Assembly: GCA_030149025.1 (NCBI GenBank)
Contig: JASBSH010000228.1
Span: 1-8,514 of the forward strand
DNA: 8,514 nucleotides
Reading direction: 5' to 3'
From: Actinomycetales bacterium
Lineage (GTDB): Bacteria; Actinomycetota; Actinomycetes; Actinomycetales; BWSM-131
Below are positions 1 through 6,487 of this stretch, in pieces. A program made the translations under genes and the position numbers. Under the pieces are notes generated by a model. That model saw nothing but the letters and a program-made list of their open reading frames with translations. It did not search any database and had not been told where the DNA came from. How positions within the stretch are numbered: position 1 is the first letter of the stretch; the number at the start of each line of letters is the position of its first letter.

Positions 1-531
1 GCCCTGCCGCTCGCGGAGGTGCGGCGCCGTGTGGTGGTGAGCGAGCCCGAGCCGCGGCTGTTCACCGGCTGGCTGCGCAGCCAACTGGACCCGCACGGCC
101 GGCACGACGAGGCGAAGATCCTCGCCGCGCTGCACGTGGCCGCCGCGCAGGACGTGCTCGACGTGCTGCCCAGGGGCCTGGACGACCAGGTCGCCGAGCG
201 CGGTCGCTCGTTCTCCGGCGGGCAGCGGCAGCGGCTGGCCCTGGCCAGGGCACTGCTCACCGAGGCCGAGACGCTGGTGCTCGTCGAGCCGACCAGCGCG
301 GTCGACGCGCACACGGAGGCCCGGATCGCGGACCGGCTCGCCACTGCCCGGTCCGGGCGCACCACCGTCGTGGCGACGACCAGCCCGCTGCTGCTGGACC
401 GCGCCGACCGGGTCGCGTTCCTGCACGAGGGCCGCGTCGCGGGGGTCGGCACCCACCAGGAGCTGCTGCACCGCGGCGACGACGTCGGCGCCGCTTACCG
501 CGCCACCGTCACCAGAGCGGAGGGCATGTGA
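1..531 (+). CDS. ABC exporter half-transporter, C-terminal part of ATPase domain (5' end outside window)
   Basis: This is the last 176 residues of an ABC exporter subunit. The frame is open from base 1, so the membrane domain and Walker A lie upstream of the window. Visible parts, in order, are a Q-loop region (VSEPEPRLFTG) without the usual Gln, a good signature FSGGQRQR at 211-234, a Walker B-like LVLVEPTSAVD starting near 274 where Val replaces the Asp but the Glu is kept, and a switch region VVATTSP where Thr (379-381) replaces the usual His. This is the pattern of the non-catalytic half of a heterodimeric exporter: it supplies the signature motif to its partner while its own Walker B/His site is poor. 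It overlaps the next half-transporter by 4 bases, which suggests translational coupling. The substrate cannot be read from the sequence. Similar pairs in actinomycetes are usually annotated as multidrug or peptide/lipid exporters, so that is only a family-level guess. Confidence 0.93.
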   Translation, partial: ALPLAEVRRRVVVSEPEPRLFTGWLRSQLDPHGRHDEAKILAALHVAAAQDVLDVLPRGLDDQVAERGRSFSGGQRQRLALARALLTEAETLVLVEPTSAVDAHTEARIADRLATARSGRTTVVATTSPLLLDRADRVAFLHEGRVAGVGTHQELLHRGDDVGAAYRATVTRAEGM

Positions 532-2306
532 GCGACAACGCGACCACGCTGCCCGTTGCTGCCCAGGCAGCCGTCCGCGCGGAGACCGCCCGGCTGCTGC
601 GCCAGCACCGCCGCCCCCTCGGTGTCGTCATCGCGCTGCATGCGCTCGCCGCCCTGGCTGGGTTGGCCGGCCCGTGGCTTCTGGGCACGCTCGTGCAACG
701 CGTCAGCGAAGGCACGACGCTCGGTGAGATCGACCGGATAGCAGTGGCTCTCGCGGTATTCGTCCTGGTCGAAACGGTTTTCACGCGGTTCGCGAAGCGG
801 TCGGCGCTCGTGCTCGGCGAGGAGGTGTTCGCCCAGCTGCGCGAGGAGTTCATGCAGCGCGTCACAGGGCTGCCGCTGTCGACCGTCGAACGCGCCGGCA
901 CCGGCGACCTGGTCTCGCGCACGACCCGGGACGTGGAGTCCATCTCCTGGAGCGTCAGGTTCGCGATCCCCAGCGTGCTCGTCGCCGCTGTCACCGTTGC
1001 GCTCACCCTGGTCGCCGCCGCGTTCGCGGGTGGCGCCGTCGCGCTCGCGCTGCTGGCCGGCGTCCCCCTGATCTGGACGTCGGCACGCTGGTACCTGCGT
1101 CGAGCGCCGGCCGGGTACCTGCGCGAGGGAGCCTCCTACGCGCGCCTCAACGGGGTCATCACCGAGACCGTGGACGGCGCCAGGACGGTCGACGCGCTCG
1201 GCCTCGGCCCCTGGCGGCGCAGGCACATCGACGACGCGCTGCGGGGCTGCTTCGTCGCCGAGCGGTACACGCTGGCCCTGCGCATGCGGTTCTACCCGGT
1301 CGTGGAGACCGGTTACCTGCTGCCGATCGTCGTTGCGGTCGGCTGGGGCGGCTGGCTGGTCGCGACCGGCCACGCGAACATCGGGCAGGTCACCGCGGTC
1401 GCGCTCTACGCCGTCCGGGTCGTGGACCCGCTCAGTGAGCTGATCGAGTGGTGGGACGAGATCCAGATCGGCGCGGCGTCGCTCGCCCGGATGATCGGCA
1501 TCGCCGAGGTGCCGCCCGACAGAGCCACCCGGGACGACGCCACACCGGCCGGGCAGGACATCGTCGCCACGGGCGTCCGGTACGCATACCGCCCCGGGCA
1601 CGACGTGCTGCACGGCGTCGACCTCGCGCTGCGCCGGGGCGTGCGGCTGGCGATGGTCGGGCCGTCCGGCGCCGGCAAGTCCACGCTCGGGCGACTGCTC
1701 GCCGGCATCCACCCACCCACCGCGGGAACGGTGACGGTGGGCGGCGTCCCGCTCGTGGACCTGCCGATGACCGAGCTGCACCGCCAGGTCGCGCTCGTCA
1801 CCCAGGAGCACCACGTGTTCGTCGGCACGCTCGCTGACAACCTGCGCCTGGCCAAGGCGGAGGCGGACGACACCGAGCTGCGGTCCGCTCTGGCCGCGGT
1901 CGACGCGCTGCGCTGGGCGCAGGCGCTGCCGGAGGGTCTGCGGACCGAGGTGGGCTCCGGCGGTACCCCCCTGACCCCGGCGCAGGCCCAGCAGCTGGCG
2001 CTGGCCCGGCTCGTGCTCGCCGACCCGCACACCCTGGTGCTCGACGAAGCGACCTCGCTCCTCGACCCGATGGCGGCCCGGCACCTGGAGCGGTCGCTGT
2101 CGGCCGTGCTCCAGAGCCGGACCGTCGTGGCGATCGCGCACCGCCTGCAGACCGCCCACGACGCCGACCGCGTGGCGGTGGTCGAGGACGGTCGGATCAC
2201 CGAGCTCGGGTCCCATGCGCAGCTGCTCGAGGCTGACGGGTCCTACGCCGCGCTGTGGCGGTCGTGGCGTGACGAGCCGGCGGCTTACTCACCAGACCGC
2301 CGGTAG
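528..2306 (+). CDS. ABC exporter half-transporter, membrane plus ATPase domain (complete)
   Basis: This is a 592-residue fused membrane/ATPase subunit, the normal length for a half-transporter. Residues about 30-320 form the exporter membrane domain, with hydrophobic segments near 30-55, 70-85, 145-185 and 260-295 and a GTGDLVSRTTRD coupling region near 124. The ATPase domain follows, with Walker A GPSGAGKST (378-386), Q-loop Gln426, Walker B LVLDE (503-507) and switch His538. The signature is degenerate: LTPAQ (482-486) replaces LSGGQ. The upstream gene has the opposite pattern, so the two should form one working ATP site (this Walker A/B/His with the partner's FSGGQ) and one degenerate site. 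The GTG start overlaps the previous stop (GTGA), with GGAGGG just upstream at 519-524. The gene ends with TAG at 2304-2306. The exported substrate is unknown. Confidence 0.95.
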   Translation: MSDNATTLPVAAQAAVRAETARLLRQHRRPLGVVIALHALAALAGLAGPWLLGTLVQRVSEGTTLGEIDRIAVALAVFVLVETVFTRFAKRSALVLGEEVFAQLREEFMQRVTGLPLSTVERAGTGDLVSRTTRDVESISWSVRFAIPSVLVAAVTVALTLVAAAFAGGAVALALLAGVPLIWTSARWYLRRAPAGYLREGASYARLNGVITETVDGARTVDALGLGPWRRRHIDDALRGCFVAERYTLALRMRFYPVVETGYLLPIVVAVGWGGWLVATGHANIGQVTAVALYAVRVVDPLSELIEWWDEIQIGAASLARMIGIAEVPPDRATRDDATPAGQDIVATGVRYAYRPGHDVLHGVDLALRRGVRLAMVGPSGAGKSTLGRLLAGIHPPTAGTVTVGGVPLVDLPMTELHRQVALVTQEHHVFVGTLADNLRLAKAEADDTELRSALAAVDALRWAQALPEGLRTEVGSGGTPLTPAQAQQLALARLVLADPHTLVLDEATSLLDPMAARHLERSLSAVLQSRTVVAIAHRLQTAHDADRVAVVEDGRITELGSHAQLLEADGSYAALWRSWRDEPAAYSPDRR

Positions 2307-2328
2307 GACGCGGGTGCGGCCGCAGGTT

Positions 2329-2357
2329 CGGTGAGCAACGCCGGGTGCGGTGAGCAA
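2329..2357 (+). repeat. Direct repeat CGGTGAGCAA, two copies
   Basis: CGGTGAGCAA occurs at 2329-2338 and again at 2348-2357, a 19-base period. A related CGTTGAGCAG lies at 2398-2407. CGGGTGCGG also occurs twice (2311-2319 and 2342-2350), so the local arrangement looks partly duplicated. The repeats sit between the exporter stop codon and the protease start and could be binding sites for a regulator. This is inference only; short GC-rich repeats also arise by chance in such DNA. Confidence 0.4.
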
Positions 2358-2470
2358 GGTGAGTGCCCGGTTGGGCGTAACCACCTCGCCCTCGGCTCGT
2401 TGAGCAGGCACCCGCCCGCGGGGGCCAGGCCGTCCACCCCCGGTGCCGAGTCCTGCGGGCGGGGATCCCA

Positions 2471-2495
2471 GGCCGCCGTGGTCGTCACGGCGGCC
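2471..2495 (+). promoter_or_regulatory. Perfect 10-bp stem, 5-nt loop hairpin in the protease leader
   Basis: GGCCGCCGTG (2471-2480) pairs without mismatch with CACGGCGGCC (2486-2495) around the loop GTCGT. The hairpin ends 11 bases before the Shine-Dalgarno of the protease. There is no run of T after it, so it is not a classical intrinsic terminator. It could be a U-less terminator for the exporter operon, a 5' UTR stabilising or attenuating structure, or an operator for a dimeric protein. Confidence 0.5.
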
Positions 2496-2506
2496 GCGAC
2501 GAGCCC

Positions 2507-2512
2507 GGGAGG
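2507..2512 (+). promoter_or_regulatory. Ribosome binding site that decides the protease start
   Basis: GGGAGG lies 7 bases before the ATG at 2520. This start puts an Arg-rich n-region and a hydrophobic signal peptide at the N-terminus, as expected for a secreted subtilase. The upstream in-frame GTG at 2331 would bury the signal peptide behind 63 unrelated residues. Confidence 0.75.
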
Positions 2513-2519
2513 CCCCAGG

Positions 2520-3917
2520 ATGTCCCGCTTCCTTGACCGACAAGCACGGCCATCCGGCAGGGCGGCCGGTCGACATGCCTGCCGCCGGCGCCTGTTCGCC
2601 GGGGTCGCCGCGGCGGCCCTCGCGATCAGCGGTCTCGCCGGCACCGCCGCCAACGCCACCACGGCACCGCTGGCCCCGGTGCAGCCGTTCCTGAGCGAAC
2701 AGCTCAGCGGCGTGACGGACCTCGCCACCGTCCCCGTGCTCGTCCACGGCACCGACATCGCCGCCGCGAACAACGCTGTACGGGCGACCGGAATGGTTCC
2801 GGTGACGACGTTCGACAAGGTGGGGGTGGCCGTGGCCACCGGCACCCGGGCGCAGATCGAGGCCGCCAGGTCTCAGCCCGGCGTCACCTACCTCGAGGGC
2901 AACACCCCGATCGAGTTCACCCTCTCCACGTCGAACGTGGCGACGCGCGGCGCGGAGGCGGTCTCCACGCTGAAGGGCGCCGACGGCACGGCGCTCGACG
3001 GCAAGGGTGTCTCTGTCGCGGTGATCGACTCCGGAGTCGACCCGACCCACCCGTTCTTCCGCAACGCCGACGGCTCCTCCGCGGTCGTCGCGAACCTCAA
3101 GGCGCTGTGCCTGGTCGAGCTGAGCGCCGGACCGGACTGCGTCGTCCGTGTCCCGAACACCGTGGACACCGACACGCTCGCCGTCGGCGGGCACGGCACC
3201 CATGTCGCCGGCATCGTGGTCGGGCGGCCGACCACCCTGACCGACGGGACGCGGCTCCAGGGAGCGGCGCCAGGGGCGAGCCTCGTGTCGATCAGCACCG
3301 GCGCCGGCCTGTTCATCATCGGAGCGGACGCAGCGCTGAACTGGGTCCTGGAGAACCACGACAAGCCATGCGGTGAAGGGGTTCCGGTCACGCAGTGCCC
3401 ACCGATCAAGGTGACGAACAACTCCTACGGCCCGTCGGGCGGCGGCGCCTTCGACCCGAACTCCGCCACGGTGAAGCTGCAAAGGGCCCTCGCGGCCGAG
3501 GGCGTGGCCACGGTGTGGGCGGCGGGCAACGACGGCGGTGACGGCAGCCAGAGCCTGACGAACCCGCCAGGGCAGGACCCGACCGGCGGGATCATCTCGG
3601 TGGCCTCCTACTACGACCAGGGCACCGGGACCCGCGACGGCAACGTCAGCGACTACTCCAGCCGGGGCCTGGCGAGCGACCCGAGCACCTGGCCCGACCT
3701 GTCGGCCCCCGGTGAGGACATCCAGTCGTCCTGCCGGCCCTACCTCGTGATCTGCGCGACCGGTCTCGCGCCGGCGAACGGCCCGGGGCTGCTGGACGTC
3801 GGCACGTTCAACACGATCAGCGGCACGTCGATGGCCGCCCCGCACGTGGCCGGGATCGTCGCCCAGATGTTCCAGGCGAACCGGCTGCGACGCCCGGGCA
3901 GGTGGAGCAAGCGCTGA
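2520..3917 (+). CDS. Secreted subtilisin-like serine protease (S8), C-terminus lost by frameshift
   Basis: This encodes a secreted endopeptidase of the subtilase family. The N-terminus has basic residues (CRRRLF, 21-26), a hydrophobic stretch (27-41) and a likely signal peptidase site after Ala46 (ANA). Residues about 65-135 look like an I9-type propeptide, the internal chaperone/inhibitor. The catalytic domain has Asp170 (VIDSG), His225 (GHGTHVAG), oxyanion Asn337 (AAGND) and Ser437 (SGTSMAAPH). Six cysteines in the mature part fall in three close pairs (197/207, 284/293, 405/412), plausible disulfides of an exported protein. After residue 454 (AQMFQAN) the frame runs into 11 unrelated residues and stops at 3917, giving 465 residues. 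The expected continuation, PAATPGQVEQALKSTAY, is present in the -1 frame from 3881. Restoring one C would give a 521-residue protein. All catalytic residues precede the break, but the last helices of the fold would be lost. It may be a pseudogene, or the missing base may be a sequencing error. Confidence 0.88.
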   Translation: MSRFLDRQARPSGRAAGRHACRRRLFAGVAAAALAISGLAGTAANATTAPLAPVQPFLSEQLSGVTDLATVPVLVHGTDIAAANNAVRATGMVPVTTFDKVGVAVATGTRAQIEAARSQPGVTYLEGNTPIEFTLSTSNVATRGAEAVSTLKGADGTALDGKGVSVAVIDSGVDPTHPFFRNADGSSAVVANLKALCLVELSAGPDCVVRVPNTVDTDTLAVGGHGTHVAGIVVGRPTTLTDGTRLQGAAPGASLVSISTGAGLFIIGADAALNWVLENHDKPCGEGVPVTQCPPIKVTNNSYGPSGGGAFDPNSATVKLQRALAAEGVATVWAAGNDGGDGSQSLTNPPGQDPTGGIISVASYYDQGTGTRDGNVSDYSSRGLASDPSTWPDLSAPGEDIQSSCRPYLVICATGLAPANGPGLLDVGTFNTISGTSMAAPHVAGIVAQMFQANRLRRPGRWSKR

Positions 3918-4084
3918 AGTCGACGGCGTACCGCTACGGCGACGGCGCGCCATACACGTCCGCTGGTGGGTACACCACGTCCTACGACAAGGGCACCGGC
4001 CTGGTGGACGTGGTCGCCGCGGCCGATCAGCTCACCGGCAGCACGGCGAAGGCCGGCGTCACCAAGGGCAAGAAGCGGCGCTAG
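3881..4084 (+). pseudogene. Displaced C-terminal fragment of the S8 protease (-1 frame)
   Basis: This open stretch encodes 67 residues that directly continue the protease: PGQVEQALKSTAY, then YDKGTGLVDVVAAADQL, the usual C-terminal helices of subtilases, then a basic end, KGKKRR. It has no start codon or ribosome binding site of its own beyond an incidental GTG at 3902 that is really an internal Val codon. It is best read as the tail of the gene starting at 2520, separated by loss of one C in what would have been an AACCCGG run near 3881. It ends 23 bases before the stop codon of the convergent minus-strand small gene. Confidence 0.85.
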
Positions 4085-4107
4085 GAACCCCGACAGCGCG
4101 AGGACAC

Positions 4108-4302
4108 CTACAGTCCGGACACCACCCGCAGCTCCGGGCGCGTGTCGTCCAGATACACCACGTCACCACAGGTGACACAGACGGCCACGCGCCCGGAGGG
4201 GTGGTTGACGACCCACATGGGGTCTGGGGAGTGGCAGATGAGGCAACGGTGAACGCCGGAGCGACGGCGGGGTCGTCGTCGTTGTGTCGCCGTGTTCGTC
4301 AT
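4108..4302 (-). CDS. Small CxxC/CxxC protein, probable zinc ribbon, function unknown
   Basis: This predicts a 64-residue protein that I do not recognise as a named family. The N-terminus is Arg-rich (QRRRPRRR, 7-14). Two CxxC knuckles follow: Cys20/Cys23 (CLIC) and Cys42/Cys45 (CVTC), 19 residues apart, the layout of a zinc ribbon. A conserved-looking core (PMWVVNHPSGRVAVC) lies between them. Third codon positions are mostly G or C, which supports coding. The chosen ATG at 4302 has a G-run only 1-5 bases upstream, so the start is uncertain; in-frame ATG codons upstream, to 4440, would extend it with low-complexity sequence overlapping the GNAT gene. It is convergent with the protease and divergent from the GNAT gene. 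A nucleic-acid-binding or zinc-structural role is possible but unproven. Confidence 0.5.
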   Translation of the reverse strand: MTNTATQRRRPRRRSGVHRCLICHSPDPMWVVNHPSGRVAVCVTCGDVVYLDDTRPELRVVSGL

Positions 4303-4414
4303 ACCCCCACTCTTGGCGACGGCAGGGCTGGTGTTGGAGGGCACAAGGTCCCGATCCACGGGCTCAGAAGTCATCCGGTGGCCCCCGATCGGCCCTCGTG
4401 CTTGAGTGGCGGCC
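4303..4414. promoter_or_regulatory. Divergent intergenic region between the small zinc-ribbon gene and the GNAT gene
   Basis: These 112 bases lie between two divergent start codons and must hold the promoters of both genes if the starts are right. An 8-bp palindrome, CCGATCGG, is at 4385-4392. I see no convincing -35/-10 pair. The role is inferred from gene orientation only. Confidence 0.3.
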
Positions 4415-4714
4415 ATGTCCGCCATGGAGGTCGTGAACAAGCCGCACCAGGGCCGCTACGAGGCCCTCGTCGACGACCGGGTGGCGGGTTTCGCCGAGTA
4501 CCGGATGGACGGCGAGGACGTGGTGTTCACCCACACCGAGGTGGCCGACGCCTACGAGGGGCAGGGAATCGGGTCACGGCTCGTTCGCGCCGCGCTGGAG
4601 GACGTGCGCCGCCAGGGTCGGCGGATCGAGCCGCTGTGCCCGTTCGTCCACTCCTACATCGACAGACACGCCGAGTACCAGGACCTGCTTCGCTCCCGCT
4701 CAGACCGGACGTGA
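4415..4714 (+). CDS. Short GNAT-like N-acetyltransferase (NATD1/YjdJ type)
   Basis: This predicts a 99-residue protein made of a single reduced GNAT fold, the size typical of the small GCN5-related family that includes bacterial YjdJ-like proteins and human NATD1. The acetyl-CoA loop is YEGQGIGSRLV, with Gln50-Gly51-Ile52-Gly53. It is followed by the helix LVRAALEDVRRQG and the family's CPFVHSYIDRHAEYQDLL block, with Cys75 in the LCPF strand. The substrate is unknown for most members. The start is taken at ATG 4415 (MSAMEVVNK), with a weak GAGTGG upstream at 4404-4409; GTG 4406 and ATG 4424 are alternatives. The 3' end overlaps the convergent GMC oxidoreductase gene by 15 bases. It appears to be a stand-alone gene with no obvious link to its neighbours. 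Confidence 0.85.
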   Translation: MSAMEVVNKPHQGRYEALVDDRVAGFAEYRMDGEDVVFTHTEVADAYEGQGIGSRLVRAALEDVRRQGRRIEPLCPFVHSYIDRHAEYQDLLRSRSDRT

Positions 4715-6487
4715 CGCGGCAATGTCGCTCGGACGCGGCAAGGCGCTCGAACGCGGCACAGGGGTCATCGACGGCACCACCGGTGAGCGTGGCGGCACGG
4801 CGCCCTCCCGCCGGTAGGCCTGCCCGGGCTGCGGCCGGCTGTCCGCTTCGCCGGCGTTCGGCCACAGGGCGAAGGCCCGCTCCGCCTGTGCCGTGATGGT
4901 CAGCGAAGGGTTGACCCCGAGGTTGGCGGAGATCGCCGAACCGTCCACGACGTGCAGGCCGGGGTACCCGAACACCCGGTGGTAGGCGTCGATGACGCCA
5001 TGCCGGGCATCGGGTCCGATCACGCACCCGCCGATGAAGTGAGCGGTCATCGGGATGTCGAACAGGTCACCGATCGTCCCGCCCACCGCGGTGCGCTCCC
5101 CCGTCCTCTCCGCCAGCCTGGCGGCGATCCGCCGGATCGCCGTGTGCCCGGCCGGGATCCAGGTGGGGTTGGGCGCGCCGTGCCCCTGCTTGGAGGTCAG
5201 CGCCCACCCACCGGTGAGCCGGTGGCGACGGCCGGAGACCGTGATGGAGTTGTCGAGCGTCTGCATGACGAGACCGATCAGGGTCCGCTCGCTCCAGCGC
5301 CGCACCGACAGCGACCGGACCAGGTCCCCCGGATTACGCAGGCCGAGCCCGAGGAACGTCACCCACCGGGGCCACCGGCCGCCGCCGTCCACGAGCAGGG
5401 TGGCGAGCAGACCCATGGCGTTGGACCCGCGGCCGTAACGGACGTTCTCGACGTGCGTGTCGCCGTCCGGGTGGAAGGAGGACGTGATGGCAACGCCGCG
5501 CGTGAGGTCGACGCGACCGGCAGGATCGGTCCCGCTGCCTGAGCCCTTCGGGACGCGGACGGTCATGGCACCGAGCAGCGCCTCCGAGTTCGTGCGCGTC
5601 AGCCTGCCGAGCGCCGGCGACAGGCCGGGCAGCGCCCCCGTCGCCCTGAGCTTGTGCAGCAGACGCTGAGTCCCCCAGGTGCCTGCCGCGAAGACGACGT
5701 GGTCGACCACGATGGTCCGGCGCGACCGGCTGCGCCAGGGCCCCCAGGCGCCCGTGCGCTCGCTGGTGACGCGGTAGCCGCGGCCGGGATTGCCCTGGTC
5801 GACCGGCCGGACCTCGACGACCGTGCGCAGCGGCTCGATGACGACACCCGCCCGCTCCGCGAGCGCGAGGTAGTTCTTCACCAGCGTGTTCTTGGCACCC
5901 ACCCGGCATCCGGTCATGCAGGCACCGCACTGGGTGCACGCGGTGCGCGCCGGCCCCGCCCCGCCGAAGTACGGGTCCGGGTCGAGCCGACCCGGCTCGT
6001 CACCGAAGTAGACGCCCACCGGCGTCTTGCGGAAGGTGTGCTCGACGCCGAGATCCCTTGCCGCGTCGCGCATCACAGCTTCCGCGATGCCTTCGCAGGG
6101 GTTCGTCACCACGCCCAGCATCCGACTGGCCAGCTCGTAGTAGGGGCGGAGCTCGTCCTGCCAGTCGGTGATGTCCCGCCACTGGGCGTCGCGGAAGAAG
6201 GGCTCGGACGGCACGTACAGGGTGTTCGCGTAGTTCAGCGAGCCGCCGCCCACACCCGCTCCGGCCAGGATCACGACGTCGGGCAGCTTGTGGATCCGCT
6301 GGATGCCGAAGCAGCCGAGCCGCGGCGCCCACAGGTAGCGGCGAAAATCCCACGACGTCTTGGGCAGCTCGTCGTCCGCGAACCGCCGCCCCGCCTCGAG
6401 AACCGTTACGTCGTAACCCTTCTCGGCCAGACGGAGCGCCGCAACCGAACCACCGAACCCGGAGCCGATGATCGCGACGGTGGTCAT
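4700..6487 (-). CDS. GMC-family FAD-dependent oxidoreductase, cholesterol-oxidase-like
   Basis: This is a 595-residue flavoprotein that should oxidise an alcohol or sterol-like substrate. The Rossmann FAD motif IIGSGFGG starts at residue 6, and Glu31 (VLEAG) is placed to bind the ADP ribose. The GMC signature GAGVGGGSLNYANT is at 76-89. The C-terminal GMC domain has His483 (HFIGGC) and Asn526 (GVNPSLTITAQAER), which match the active-site His/Asn of cholesterol oxidases, and VVDGSAI near 513. A cysteine cluster, CxxCxxCxxxC (Cys184, 187, 190, 194), is followed by GAKNT. It resembles a [4Fe-4S] ligand motif and is not part of classical cholesterol oxidase. The start is ATG 6487, overlapping the stop of the upstream aldehyde dehydrogenase as ATGA, so translation is probably coupled; no strong ribosome binding site is seen. 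The Pro/Arg-rich tail after residue 543 is poorly conserved in character. The cytoplasm is likely, as no signal peptide is visible. The actual substrate is unknown. Confidence 0.92.
   Translation of the reverse strand: MTTVAIIGSGFGGSVAALRLAEKGYDVTVLEAGRRFADDELPKTSWDFRRYLWAPRLGCFGIQRIHKLPDVVILAGAGVGGGSLNYANTLYVPSEPFFRDAQWRDITDWQDELRPYYELASRMLGVVTNPCEGIAEAVMRDAARDLGVEHTFRKTPVGVYFGDEPGRLDPDPYFGGAGPARTACTQCGACMTGCRVGAKNTLVKNYLALAERAGVVIEPLRTVVEVRPVDQGNPGRGYRVTSERTGAWGPWRSRSRRTIVVDHVVFAAGTWGTQRLLHKLRATGALPGLSPALGRLTRTNSEALLGAMTVRVPKGSGSGTDPAGRVDLTRGVAITSSFHPDGDTHVENVRYGRGSNAMGLLATLLVDGGGRWPRWVTFLGLGLRNPGDLVRSLSVRRWSERTLIGLVMQTLDNSITVSGRRHRLTGGWALTSKQGHGAPNPTWIPAGHTAIRRIAARLAERTGERTAVGGTIGDLFDIPMTAHFIGGCVIGPDARHGVIDAYHRVFGYPGLHVVDGSAISANLGVNPSLTITAQAERAFALWPNAGEADSRPQPGQAYRREGAVPPRSPVVPSMTPVPRSSALPRPSDIAASRPV
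5906..5938 (-). other. CxxCxxCxxxC cysteine cluster in the GMC oxidoreductase
   Basis: These codons give CTQCGACMTGC (residues 184-194). The spacing equals the first part of ferredoxin-type [4Fe-4S] motifs. The cluster sits between the FAD-binding and substrate domains and is followed by RVGAKNT. Whether it binds iron-sulfur, zinc or nothing cannot be told from sequence. Confidence 0.6.

Larger units (their letters stand above)
2307..2519 (+). promoter_or_regulatory. Leader/intergenic region upstream of the protease
   Basis: These 213 bases separate the exporter operon from the protease gene. An in-frame open reading frame extends upstream to a GTG at 2331, but it encodes no signal-peptide-like or otherwise recognisable sequence, so I treat the stretch as non-coding. 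It holds direct repeats near 2329-2357, a perfect hairpin at 2471-2495 and the protease ribosome binding site. I could not pick convincing -35/-10 hexamers. No U-tract terminator for the exporter genes is visible. Confidence 0.5.

Noticed and set aside
495..2216. 573-codon minus-strand open frame opposite the ABC exporter
   Set aside because: The translation is low-complexity Arg/Gly/His/Asp-rich and matches no fold I know. It is the usual antisense shadow of a high-GC gene whose plus-strand product has all expected ABC motifs.
2411..2463. CCCGCCCGC / GCGGGCGGG complementary arms in the protease leader
   Set aside because: The arms are 35 bases apart and made only of G and C, which is common by chance at this base composition.
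2331..2519. Upstream GTG start for the protease
   Set aside because: It would put 63 unrelated residues before the signal peptide. The ATG at 2520 has a GGGAGG at good spacing.
3870..3917. Programmed -1 ribosomal frameshift in the protease
   Set aside because: No X-XXY-YYZ slippery sequence is present near GCGAACCGG and no clear downstream structure was seen. A one-base deletion or sequencing error is simpler.
2289..3953. 554-codon minus-strand open frame opposite the protease
   Set aside because: The composition is typical of antisense shadow frames (RRG, HRG repeats), while the plus strand has a full subtilase catalytic triad.
4201..4896. 231-codon plus-strand open frame
   Set aside because: It overlaps the small zinc-ribbon gene, the GNAT gene and the GMC 3' end in another frame. 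Its sequence is Arg/Pro/Gly-rich without motifs.
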